Shown: positions 1 through 9,389 of the stretch, one piece after another
Layout: every line of letters begins with the position of its first letter
Position numbering within the stretch: the stretch's first letter is position 1
Source: Clarkia xantiana subsp. parviflora
Lineage: Eukaryota > Streptophyta > Magnoliopsida > Myrtales > Onagraceae
NCBI GenBank assembly: GCA_036873135.1
Contig: JAPTYO010000008.1
Span: forward strand, 38,572,819 to 38,636,818
Reading direction: 5' to 3'
Length of the DNA stretch: 64,000 nt
The notes under the pieces: generated by a model
What the model saw: only the letters and a program-made list of their open reading frames with translations
What the model was told of the DNA's origin: nothing
The model's database searches: none
Made by a program: the position numbers and the translations under genes

Positions 1-113
1 TCAGCCGGGGGATGATTCTGGTTTTCTCCTTGTTCTGGTACTGAATTCAGGTTTGTTGCAGCAGGGTGACGGGAACCACCAGATTGTCCCCTTCTGTTCT
101 TGCCAGCCGCCAT
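1..113 (-). CDS. gag N-terminus, partial (continues beyond window)
   Basis: Starts at an ATG at 113-111, just after the PBS. The first 38 or so codons are open and closely parallel the gag start of the element at 27140: both begin Met-Ala-(Ala)-Gly-Lys, followed by the shared motif GQSGGSRHPA. This is the basic N-terminal leader of a Ty3/Gypsy capsid precursor; the capsid domain itself is not in the window. Strand and start are firm because the PBS and LTR precede it in the correct order. Confidence 0.8.
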   Translation of the reverse strand, partial: MAAGKNRRGQSGGSRHPAATNLNSVPEQGENQNHPPA

Positions 114-167
114 CGAGCGAGTAGAAGGCATATCAGCTTTTTGTTAGTCTCCCACAGACGGCGCCAA

Positions 168-863
168 TGTTGGATCACGGTGGAACTCCGGTACGGATCT
201 TGACGGCAATCCTAGCTCCTTCACTCCACGCAATCCTGCAAGAGGGGATAGACCGGGCGGTGACCCAGAATCCCTCTCCGATGCTTAAATGAGTCTCTCG
301 TATGACTGGCAGGCAATAATCTCAAAAGGTATGTAATTTAACGTAAGTGATCTGAGGTGACCTCCTGCCTTTTTATAGGCAAAGAGGTGCCTCAGGTACC
401 TGGCGAACCGTTAGGGGTGGTTAGCCCGTATCCCGCTTATCTCGTACACGATCTCGCGTATCTTAGCCATGCCCCGCGTATCTCGGCCACGATCCGTGTA
501 TCTTAACCACGTTCCGTATATTTCGGCCACGCCCCGCATATCTTGGCTTTATCCTCTGGTAACGAGTCCCGAATCCCGTCGGGGACTCCAGAGTTATCTC
601 GTTGTGTCACCGCTCGGGGCCCCTCGTCATCGTGATAGGGCCAATCATTATCAGGGATTCATCATCGGGGCCTACTTAAAGGCTTCTCATCGGGAGCTTC
701 TAGCTCCACCGTCGGGACCGACTCTGTCGGGACCCTGCTTCGTCGGGACTCCCTTCATCGGGACCCTTCTCCTAGGTCATCATGACCTTTACTCTGGGCC
801 TGGTGGGCCTGTTTTCCGTTTCCTCGCCGTTAAAGGGCCTGACGGCTATAATCGGACCCATCA
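168..863 (-). repeat. 5' LTR of the minus-strand Gypsy element
   Basis: 696 bp, TG...CA ends. It contains short degenerate repeats around 470-545 (variants of 'cgtatctcggccacg'). The 192-codon reading frame over 469-1047 crosses the LTR boundary into a different LTR and is not a gene. Confidence 0.85.
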
Positions 864-1136
864 ACCGTCATCAATATTGGCAATGCGCGAACTCGAATTC
901 CCTATGCGTAACGGTAATCGCGTAATACCCATAGAGCAATCCGGACCTCGTCGAATTTGGGCAATTCGGCGAGGTCCGGCTTGCCGTGCAACCCGGACGT
1001 CCGGTCCGGACGCGTGTACCACGCTTCCGGACCGTTTTGACCCTTAGGAGGCGTTTTCTTAACCGTGATGTGATTTTTGTCGTGTTTACGAGATCCGAAA
1101 TATAAATACGAACCCGAATTGGACACATATCCATCA
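864..1136 (-). repeat. Older LTR fragment of the element A family, interrupted at 864
   Basis: The reverse complement begins TGATGGATATGTGTCC at 1136 and runs parallel to the first 270 bp or so of the LTRs at 3505 and 13428 (shared CCAATTCGGGTTCGTATTTA, TCAAAACGGTCCGGA and the repeated GGTCCGGATTGC blocks). It stops abruptly at 864 where the minus-strand Gypsy element was inserted. No purine-rich tract lies next to its outer end, so whether it was a solo LTR or part of an element cannot be told. Confidence 0.75.
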
Positions 1137-1899
1137 AGGGGAGTATTACTACTTACAATCATGTTTATAAATTTTCAGCACTTAGCCAAAATTTTGGCCG
1201 ATTTGTGGAACTAACTTCTTGTAGGAATTTTAACAAACACCTTATGGGCACTCTAGAGTAATCAATTTCAAGAGACAATCAAGATCAAATTGGATCCAAA
1301 CAAGGTTGCAAATGGTTTAACCATACCTGAAATTGAGCTCACCACCGAAAGCCGATTGGACCACCGTGAAAACCACCACCAAAGGCTGCCGAAAAATCCC
1401 CCCTCCGCCGTAGAAGTCACGCGCCGCCGCCGTGGATGTCACGCGCTGCCGCCCCAACCACCGTGAGCTGCCCCCGAGCTGCCACGACTCCTTGTCCTTG
1501 TTCCGTCGCCGTGATGGTGATTAAATGTGGCCGACCAATGTAATTAAGCACTCAAGTTTGCTACACCAAGGTTTCTTCTCCTTCAAGAAATGAGAGCAAA
1601 AACTACTAAGTGGGGAGACTTGACAAGTGAATGCTCTCTCTCATTGTTTGTACCTATGGGTAACCCTTGATCCCTCTCTATTTTTTACAAGTCCCTAATT
1701 GCATGATTAAGTGTTTTTACACCCTTGTTACAACCTACATCATTTTTAGACTCGACATATGCAATCATGCTCATATGTTGCATGTTCATGATTTATTTGT
1801 GATCATGTCATCTATATTAATCCATGATTCATATTTTCCTCATTTCATAATCAATTGCATGATTTTATTATCAATCAAATGTCATTGCATCATGCATGT
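1137..1899. other. No recognisable gene
   Basis: Contains a GC-rich stretch of 'gccgccgccgtggatgtcacgcgc' type repeats (about 1395-1470) and then AT-rich DNA. The open frame over 1667-2158 has low-complexity, His/Ile/Thr-rich content and no motif. Probably transposon-derived, but I cannot place it. Confidence 0.5.
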
Positions 1900-3081
1900 C
1901 CATATTACTTTAAACGCGCCAGTTGCGCCCGCGTCGGACACGTCCATGTCTAACGCGTCTGCGACCACTGTATCCTTATACATGTCAACATCCATAAATA
2001 TGATCACATGCATTTATAACTCTTCACATACATTTATTGTATATACGCATGTCCGCTACACTAACCCTGTCAGCAGATGTCAAAATACTCGCCAAGAAAA
2101 ATTAAAGTTAGGCGAAATCAAGGCCCGCGTGCCCAATCGACGATCAATCAACCTCTGAGGTCAGCACTGAACCTAAATTGGGCATTTATCCTATCTTAAA
2201 ATAGAGTCAAGCAAGGTTTGAACCATTACTTGACTCGGGGACAAGTGATGGATATCTGCCCAATTCGGGTTCGTATTTACATTTCGGACTTCGTAAACAC
2301 GTCAAAATCACATAACTTGACAAAAACACGTTTCCGAGTATCAAAACGGTCCGGATGTGCGACACACGCGTCCGGACAGGACCTCCGGATTGCCTATGCA
2401 ATCCGGAGGTCCGAGTTGCCTTGGCAATCCGGAGAGGTCCGGATTGCCCTAGACGACTCGGATCGCGCTAGGATCGTCCGAACCCGACGTGATCCGAGTC
2501 TTCGTCTGCAACGCGTGTGTTCCATTTGTGTTATCACACCAAGTTAGAGCTTTCTAATAGCCAACCTTGATCAAACCAGATGACAGTTCACACTTTCCTT
2601 TAAACCGGTGTCGAGCCGCACAAAAACCGGGATCGGTTCTAAGGTTGCCAATAATAAGGGACCTAGGCTACCCATTTGAGACTTTACATTCACTGGAGAT
2701 TGCCTTAGGAGCTCTGACTTCTCTCTAACTTTATCTCTCTAGAATTCTCATTTAGGCATTGGAGAGGGCACAACCGGAACCCCCCCACCCTCCCTCTCCG
2801 TGCTGGTTACTGCCCCTGTGTGCTGGTTCGGACAACGTGCGTCAAGCAAGGAGTGCAAGTAGAAGAACCCGACACAGCGATCAACCTAAGGATTCGTCAA
2901 GTCCGTTACGTCAAGCGGGTTTGGACGAAACATGCACCCCCCCTTTCCGTGCTGGTTACTGCCCCTGTGTGCAGGTTCGGACAACGTGCGTCAAGCAAGG
3001 AGAGCAAGTAGAAGAACCTGACACAACGATCAACCTTAATATTCGTCAAGTCCGTTACATCAAGCGGGTTTGGACGAAACA
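1900..3081 (+). mobile_element. 3' end of an element A-family Gypsy element (internal tail plus 3' LTR)
   Basis: Bases 1900-2246 parallel the internal 3' tail of the complete copy (13100-13427), including 'aaaatagagtcaag', 'gttacttgactcgggg' and the purine-rich tract before the LTR. The LTR begins TGATGGATATCTGCCC at 2247 and ends GGACGAAACA at 3081. No PBS follows, as expected for a 3' LTR. The 5' part of this copy is missing, and the flanks ACAAG/GTAAT do not form a target duplication with anything visible. Confidence 0.75.
2798..3081 (+). repeat. Tandem duplication of about 149 bp at the LTR 3' end
   Basis: Two units, starting at 2798 and 2947 (both CCGTGCTGGTTACTGCCCC) and each running to TTTGGACGAAACA, with about 10 substitutions between them. 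The duplication spans the U5 side of the LTR, so this LTR carries its 3' terminus twice. Confidence 0.85.
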
Positions 3082-3504
3082 GTAATTGATAATCTTTTCA
3101 ATCACTCGTCCAAATTTGTCGTTAAATACGTTTTAAACTTACAAAATTACCAAAATACTTTTAAAATATCAAAATCAATACATAATAACTCTTACAAGTG
3201 TTATAATACTGTCTTGACTCGATTGAGACTCAACTCACCCACAACCGATTCTAGTTTAAATTGTAACATTTGCATAAGCAAATAAAGCTTATTTGTGGTA
3301 CTTTAATATTTACTTAGTTAATATTGTTCATTTGAAAAGTATTTAACGACAATTTTGAATAAGCAATTAAAAAAAGTACAAATTATTATCGTTTTAAAAC
3401 ATATATTTTAAAAATAAAAATTAAGAAAATTGATAATCTTTTCGCAATTTTTTTTAATGCAAAACATACTCTATTTAAGAACTTTTTGAATCCGCCACTG
3501 AGAG
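3082..3504. other. AT-rich spacer, no gene seen
   Basis: AT-rich DNA between two retroelements. The last five bases (3500-3504, GAGAG) are the left target-site duplication of the following element. Confidence 0.6.
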
Positions 3505-4291
3505 TGATGGATAAATGTCCAATTCGGGTTCGTATTTATATTTCGGGCCTCGTAAACACGTCAAAATTACATCTCGGTTTGAAAAACGTCTCCTAAAGGG
3601 TCAAAACGGTCCGGAAATGCATTTACGCGCGTCCGGATTGCATTGCAACCCGGACCTCCGGGTTGCTTGCAATCCGGACCTCGCCGAATTGCCCAAATTT
3701 GATGAGGTCCGAATTGCATTGCGGGTATCGTGCGATTACCGTTTCCACGATTACCGTTACGTGTAGAGAAGTCAAGTTCGCGCATTACCAATATGGATGA
3801 CGGTTACCGCTTGCTTTTGAACCGTCGTCAAACAGCTTTAAAACCGGGTCCGGTCCCAAGGAAGCCTATAAATAGGAGGCCTTGGCCACCCATTTTCACA
3901 CATCCTCTCATTTGCCCAACTTTGGTATTTTGAGCTCTGACTTCTCTCTAGAAATATTCTCTCTCTAGAAATTACTCTTTTAGCCCTATAGTGACTTAAG
4001 CTTCGGAGAGGGCTCCGCTAGCATCACCCCCCCCCCCCCTCTCCGTGCTAGCATTGGTCCTTTGCGCAGGAATCGTCGCCCAGACATCCGGACTTGTGCA
4101 CAGACCACCGCCTTCTGAGACTCAGACGTCCCCTTGAGACACAACCGCACTTCGAGACACAGACCTTTCCGGGATCAACCGAACACTCGTCAGTGGCACA
4201 ACCTCTTCCAGACGAAGGGTTACCGCCCGAAAACCCACACAACCATACAAACAGAAGCGTCCCCACGACCCAATTCATCCCGGACGCAACA
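3505..4291 (+). repeat. 5' LTR of element A
   Basis: 787 bp, TGATGG...GCAACA. Contains alternating 'gtccggattgcattgcaac' type blocks and, near its 3' side, a run of C (about 4026-4040) flanked by inverted copies of a GGAGAGGG/CCCTCTCC motif. Confidence 0.93.
3867..3874 (+). promoter_or_regulatory. TATA box of element A 5' LTR
   Basis: TATAAATA in a GC-rich context, about 425 bp before the LTR end and upstream of the stretch shared by all family LTRs; the same motif, as CAAATAGG, is degraded in the 3' LTR (13791-13797). Position and sequence fit an LTR core promoter; the transcription start is inferred. Confidence 0.55.
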
Positions 4292-4292
4292 T

Positions 4293-4309
4293 TGGCGCCG
4301 TCTACGTGA
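4293..4309 (+). other. Primer-binding site of element A
   Basis: Begins TGGCGCCGTC two bases after the LTR end, complementary to a tRNA 3' CCA end. The distal half (TACGTGA) departs from the TGTGGGA of the other two Gypsy elements in the window, so it may be weakened. Confidence 0.75.
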
Positions 4310-4341
4310 TTCGAACAAACAAGCTACCATACCGCAAAATC

Positions 4342-6014
4342 ATGACGAGTGATCGCAAACCTCCCGAAGAGGTGAACACAAGAAACATAAGGAAAAGGCC
4401 CGGACGTCCCAAGAAGTCCCCGACAAACAAAAGAACAGGAGGCCAAATGCCAGCTGGAAGTCAGTCGGGACCCTCCCACATTCCAAGAGCTACTTCCGTA
4501 GCTTCATCCTTGCCAACTGACAATGTGCCCGACGCACAGCATAGAGAACCAAGGAACGAGCATCACAACCTCCACCTGGTTTCGAGCCAGAGGTGAATGA
4601 AGAGGAATCTCAGACAGAAATGCCGCAAGGCTAACAAAGAACGGGAGCAAACCCAATGCCCACCGTTACTCCAGCGATGATGGCTGCGTTGGAAGAGTTA
4701 CTCGCATTCCGTGAGTCTCTAAAAAACCAAGGATATGCTGCTCAACCACCTCCAACTAACCAAGAGCATGCCGCGCCAGCAAGAGAGGTGTCGCAAGACA
4801 CTACTCACCACGGCAATCCTTCCCAGGACAGAAACCAACATGCAAGATATGAAGCTGCACGGTCATACACTCCTTCCCAAGGATCCCATCATTGGAGGAA
4901 TGAAAGGCAGCCCCCATTCTACCACCCTCAGCACCCAACAAGGAATGATCCCTTCCAGGCCATGAGCAGAGATCAATCTGACATCTACCGCAACAATGGC
5001 CGGCAAAACCCTTCAACAGGTTACGCTGAGCCTGCAAAAGGATTTACTGCCGAGATGTTAGAAGAAATGGTGGAAGAGAAGATGAAGGAAGCAAAGATGA
5101 GGGGTATGCACGCTCTTGAAGAAAGGGCGTCACATCCGTTCGCTGACCACCTAGTGAACAGTCGTGTCCCAGACGCACTATATCGAATTGGAGGAGACCT
5201 CTACCGTGGAAAAGGAGATCCAGTAGAACACGTGCAAAAGCACGAGGCCTCTCTGCTAGGCAGAACAAAAAACCCGCATCACTTCGCAATGACTTTTTCA
5301 CAAACTCTTGCTGGAACTACAGCACACTGGTTCTTCTCGCTGCCATGCGGAAGCATCACTTCATGGGCGGACCTGAAGGCTAAATTCATTCAACGATACA
5401 TGGGCGAGCGCACATTGCTATAAGGGTCAGGTGCTCTGGACGACGTCCAACAACAAAACGAAGAATCTCTCGCCGACTACTACGTCCGTTTCAATCAGAA
5501 TATCTCTGATATTCAGGGGAACCTGACGGAAGGAGAGATTGTCCGGGCATTCATTCGAAACCTCGGACGAAGAGGTTATGCCCTAGCAGAAAAAATGGCA
5601 AAGCGCCCAGCCGAAACCATGGAGGAGTTAGCTGCAAGAGTTAAGGAATACGTGGACCTCAAAAGGTTCAGAAGCCAGAACAAGGCAAAAATCTCTGCGG
5701 CAAAAGCAAAAGAAAATCTAAAGCAAAACCAACCAAAACCACACTCAGGTGGTCAACAAGGAAGAAATTGGCAGCCTCAGCCGAAAAGACCTTTTCAAGG
5801 AGACTTTCAGAAGCCAAAAGATGTAAATCTTGCCGACTGCATTCCTTTGAATGCCCCGCTATCCGTAATATTGAGAGAGATGAAGGACGCAAATATGTGG
5901 AAAGAGCCGAACAACTTCAGAAAAGGCCCGCTGGGGAGAGACAATGACAAGTGGTGTGAAAATCACCCTTCGGCCACGAGACAGACAGCTGTGTCAGTCT
6001 ACGCTTCCGCATAA
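4342..6014 (+). pseudogene. Element A gag (capsid precursor), frame-disrupted
   Basis: Encodes a Ty3/Gypsy gag. The N-terminal leader (from the ATG at 4342) is basic and Pro-rich. It must shift frame near 4585 to join the body, where a stop (4632-4634) and a second in-frame stop (TAA 5421-5423) interrupt it. The capsid homology is clear: a SHPFADHLVNSRVP segment, GKGDPVEHVQKHEA, then FFSLPCGSITSWADLKAKF, and after the stop YYVRFNQNISDIQG and EIVRAFIRNL. All have counterparts at 27690-28130 in element B. A zinc-binding KWCENH segment lies at about 5955, after which the frame shifts into the next ORF. The product would form the virus-like particle; this copy cannot make it intact. Confidence 0.85.
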
Positions 6015-6037
6015 ACAACTTCGTCCTCAAAGGGAAA

Positions 6038-7480
6038 TTGAAGCAATTTGTCGATCAAGGCGAGAACCCCCCGAAAAAGGCTCAAGCAGAGTCATCAAAA
6101 AGAGGACACAAGGGAAAAGAGAAGGTCAATGACAACGCTCCGCCAGCTAAGCGAGGCGTAATCAACGTCATACACGGAGGACCTGCCGCCGGAGGACAAG
6201 TGTCTAATGCTCGGGACATTTATGCATCCCAAGCAGCTACATTGCCGAAATACGGAAAGCGCAAGCAACCGGAGCAAGAAGACGCGGTCATCCAATTTTC
6301 CAGGGAAGACTTAAAGCATATCGTTTACCCTCACGATGACGCTTTAGTCATAACCATGGACATTGACGGATACGATGTGAAAAGAATCCTTGTCGATGGT
6401 GGAAGCTCCGCTGACATCCTACATGTCAAAGTCCTAGAGCAACTGGGAAGATCTGTCAAAGACTTGACTCCGGGAACCTTCTCGCTAGTCAACTTCGCCG
6501 GAGCAGCTACACAACCCCTGGGTACAATCACGCTTCCTGTCATCCTTGGCCAAGGGTGGAGAGCATTGCATGTCAACGTCACCTTCATCGTTGTAGAATC
6601 CCTTGGGGCCTATAACGGAATTTTGGGACGAACAACGATCAACCCGTACGTGATCGTACCCTCCACTGTACACCAAAAGATGAAATTCCCTACGGACCAT
6701 GGGATTGGGGAAGTGCTAGGCGACCAAATAACTGCAAGACGTTGTTACGTCAATGCCTTGAGAGCAAAGCACCAATTCCATGTGGCAATGATAAATTCCT
6801 TCAAAAGACAGAAAGTTGTTGATGAAAGAAAGGAGCAAGTGACGGAACAAGCTGTTACAGTTTGGAAGCCACAAGAATACATCCAGTATTCCCCATGGCA
6901 CCAGATATGGCTCGTCAAGCAGGGAGAAGGCGAGCCAATCAGGGACTATTTCATCAGATTCGCTTCTAATGCCTCCTCGGCGAAAGCAACAAGAGAAGAA
7001 GTGATAAGCGTGTTCTATGCAAACATGAACGCCAGATATTTCCTTCTCTTCGGACGAACTCATGGATGGCGAACAACAAAAACCATGGCAGATATAAAGG
7101 ATAAGCTTGAGACAGCAATCTTGTGCAAACAAGAATTGAGGTGGGGTACACCCCTCAGTTGGGACAAAGAAGTTCGAGCAAAAACGAACAAACAGGAAGG
7201 CGCAAGCATCGATATCGACAACATCTTCACACCGCTAAACACGGTTGCGGAAGACATTTACGTCAACCTACTTGAAAACAAGCTCCCAAGTCCACTTGTT
7301 CCCAGGACAGCTTTCTTGGGCAACAACATCAAGGAATGGTGCAAGTACCACAAAACTTGGGGGCACAACACAAACATGTGCCTACCACTAAGGGGGGAGA
7401 TTGAAGAATGTATCGCGCTAGGTGCATTAAAGCGATTTGTTGCAACCAACTCCGCGACATCGTCATCAAACCAGCTATAA
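6038..7480 (+). CDS. Element A protease fused to a second gag-like segment
   Basis: An open frame of about 480 codons; the first codon is TTG, so the real product probably continues from gag upstream. Residues 1-40 are the gag tail. An aspartic protease core follows at about 117-126 ([11 protein letters not shown]), with the later conserved GRTTINP and [11 protein letters not shown] motifs (about 195-225). In element B the linker to RT comes next. Here residues of about 284-370 instead resemble the C-terminal half of a capsid ([18 protein letters not shown] ... DIKDKLE), and about 430-465 form a second Cys/His zinc-like motif ([16 protein letters not shown]) before a stop at 7480. The order gag, protease, partial gag with no RT is unusual. 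The ORF is intact, unlike gag. The protease should process gag in the particle; the role of the second gag piece is unknown. Confidence 0.8.
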   Translation: MKQFVDQGENPPKKAQAESSKRGHKGKEKVNDNAPPAKRGVINVIHGGPAAGGQVSNARDIYASQAATLPKYGKRKQPEQEDAVIQFSREDLKHIVYPHDDALVITMDIDGYDVKRILVDGGSSADILHVKVLEQLGRSVKDLTPGTFSLVNFAGAATQPLGTITLPVILGQGWRALHVNVTFIVVESLGAYNGILGRTTINPYVIVPSTVHQKMKFPTDHGIGEVLGDQITARRCYVNALRAKHQFHVAMINSFKRQKVVDERKEQVTEQAVTVWKPQEYIQYSPWHQIWLVKQGEGEPIRDYFIRFASNASSAKATREEVISVFYANMNARYFLLFGRTHGWRTTKTMADIKDKLETAILCKQELRWGTPLSWDKEVRAKTNKQEGASIDIDNIFTPLNTVAEDIYVNLLENKLPSPLVPRTAFLGNNIKEWCKYHKTWGHNTNMCLPLRGEIEECIALGALKRFVATNSATSSSNQL

Positions 7481-9389
7481 TGAAGCGGGAGAAATAACTA
7501 TCTTTCAGATTACTTTGCACATTTCCATTCCAAATGTTTCTAGTATAATCGCATTTACATATTTTAAGAAGGAATTATCAATTGACACCTTCTCGAAAAA
7601 CAATACGTGCAAGTATCTAATAAAGTCAATCTACGTTTGTAGGTACATATCTATATCTTGCACGCTATTTTTGGATTAAACGCGAAGTAACAAAACTACG
7701 TGCTTATTATCTACATCAACAATCCAAGATATTATGCTATCAACAAGAATCTATAACGCGTTATGACAACGCTTATCATCAACAACAATTTACTCATATT
7801 GATGACTACATCAAAAGGCGTCATCATAGAATCAAAAACTTGAAGTTAAACTCAAGACATTTTCAAAGACAACATGCTACAAATACACATAGAGGATGAT
7901 ATTTGCACATCTACACCAACAAGGAGTTTATTTCTCCATTTATAAATTGACATCTATTTCAAGAAGGCGCCGACAACACAAAGCCGTTACGCTATGTGCA
8001 CAATCAATTTACATAACGCAGTGACAACTTGCGGATTATCTACCAAGAAGGAACTTATAGAAATCCTCTACCTTTAAAATGACGATTATGATAAAGGCAT
8101 CAACTACAGGCAATATCTTGGATTAACACCAAGATCTACTATAAAAAATAGCATGTTGTGGTATCCTCTTTTTTAAGAAAAACCCCATGTTTACTTCTAA
8201 AAAATGACATGTTGTGACATCTCTTATTAGAGACAAATCCTCATGTTCATAGCCATTCCCTGGATTCAGAACAGGATGGGCAAATATAATACGGGACTGA
8301 TCACCCCACAAATGGCGGAAGTTCTCTGGTTAGACAACGACCCCACACTATAAAAAAAAGAATTCCTGTTTAGGGTTCACTCTTCATGGCGAACGTCCTC
8401 TGGTTAGACGACAATCCCATATTACGAATTCCTGTTTAGGGTTCACTCTTCATGGCGAACGTCCTTTGGTTAGACGACAATCCCATATTACGAATTCATG
8501 TTTAGGGTTCACTCTTCATGGCGAATGTCCTCTGGTTAGACGACAATCCCATATTACGAATTTCTGGTTAGGGTTCACTCTATACGGCAGAAGTCCTCTT
8601 GCTAGATGACAATTCCGTACTACAGATTTTCAAAACCGTGTTGCATGATTCCTGGACGCAGAAAACATGCATCACAATTCATATTCTCAAAAAGTGTTAC
8701 ATGGTCCCTGGACGCAGGAATCATGTATCACAAGTATTTTGTCAAATATTTTATGTATCAAACACTTTTTTCCAAATTTTTTTATCAAACAAGCTTTTTA
8801 GGGTTCACAAAACGCTCTTTCAAAACCCAAAAATGTTTTTACGTATGCTTCCCCAACGCGGGTTGATACACGCTGGCAGGTGCGCACCCTGTTCAAAACT
8901 CATAAAATTTACAAGTCGAGTCTTGTACAACGTCGCCTTAGAGTGGAACTAAGAGACGGTATAAACTAGTATCTTGCTCAAGCCAAGATAACACATTTCA
9001 AACATACTACTTGTTAAGTCGCTATACGCGAATCACTTGACAGGTTTCGACAGAAATAGCGACAAGCTATGCAGGAAGACGTACAACATGCATAACGCAT
9101 CATGCAAACAATCTTGAATCAAAAGTGGCTATCGGTCACGATTGCGGGGACTACCGTTTACATTACTAGTCATCCACGTTCAGTAAACACAGTAAGCGAT
9201 AACGGTATGAAATATTACTAATAAGTTATCATGCAAACTGCTATGTGTAAAGCAGGTTCAAACGACGTAGTTCAAAACGAACAACTCACAAGCAACAATC
9301 AAAGAACAACTCCAACAAGTTTCTAAACATAGAAGCCGCGGGGCAAGCGGACTCATAACGAGTTCAACATATCGAAAAGATGGCACAGA
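7481..9389. other. Element A non-coding middle region
   Basis: About 1.9 kb where an autonomous relative would carry RT, RNase H and integrase. No YVDD, RNase H or integrase HHCC/DDE motif is visible in any frame. It holds the tandem repeat at 8360-8623. Short open frames here (such as 8599-8952) follow the repeat and have no motif. Confidence 0.7.
8360..8623 (+). repeat. 66-bp tandem repeat, four copies
   Basis: Units start at 8360, 8426, 8492 and 8558. Each begins GAATT(C/T)(C/A)TG(T/G)TTAGGGTTCACTC and contains a GTCCTCTGGTTAGACGACAA block. The first three units are nearly identical and the fourth is diverged; a further degenerate half unit precedes them (about 8305-8340). Confidence 0.9.

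Larger units (their letters stand above)
1..863 (-). mobile_element. Gypsy (Tat-like) LTR retrotransposon, 5' end only, cut by window edge
   Basis: Read on the minus strand, this is an LTR (863 to 168), a primer-binding site (166 to 150, TGGCGCCGTCTGTGGGA) and the start of gag (113 to 1); the rest of the element lies left of the window. The LTR starts TGATGGG and ends CCAACA. Its tail (shared stretches around the TTTAAGCATCGGAGAGGGATT box) and its PBS match the element at 26384-37371, so the two are related subfamilies. It was inserted into an older LTR whose remainder is at 864-1136. The bases 864-868 (ACCGT) should be one copy of the target duplication; the other copy is outside the window. 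Confidence 0.85.

Noticed and set aside
469..1047. 192-codon open frame on the plus strand
   Set aside because: It crosses the boundary between two unrelated LTRs on the opposite strand and has no motif.
1667..2158. 163-codon open frame
   Set aside because: Low-complexity composition and overlap with a retroelement 3' tail; no conserved motif.
1137..2246. Head-to-head inverted pair of the same LTR family around this interval
   Set aside because: The left fragment has no polypurine tract at its inner edge, so there is no evidence that its internal region faces the right copy.
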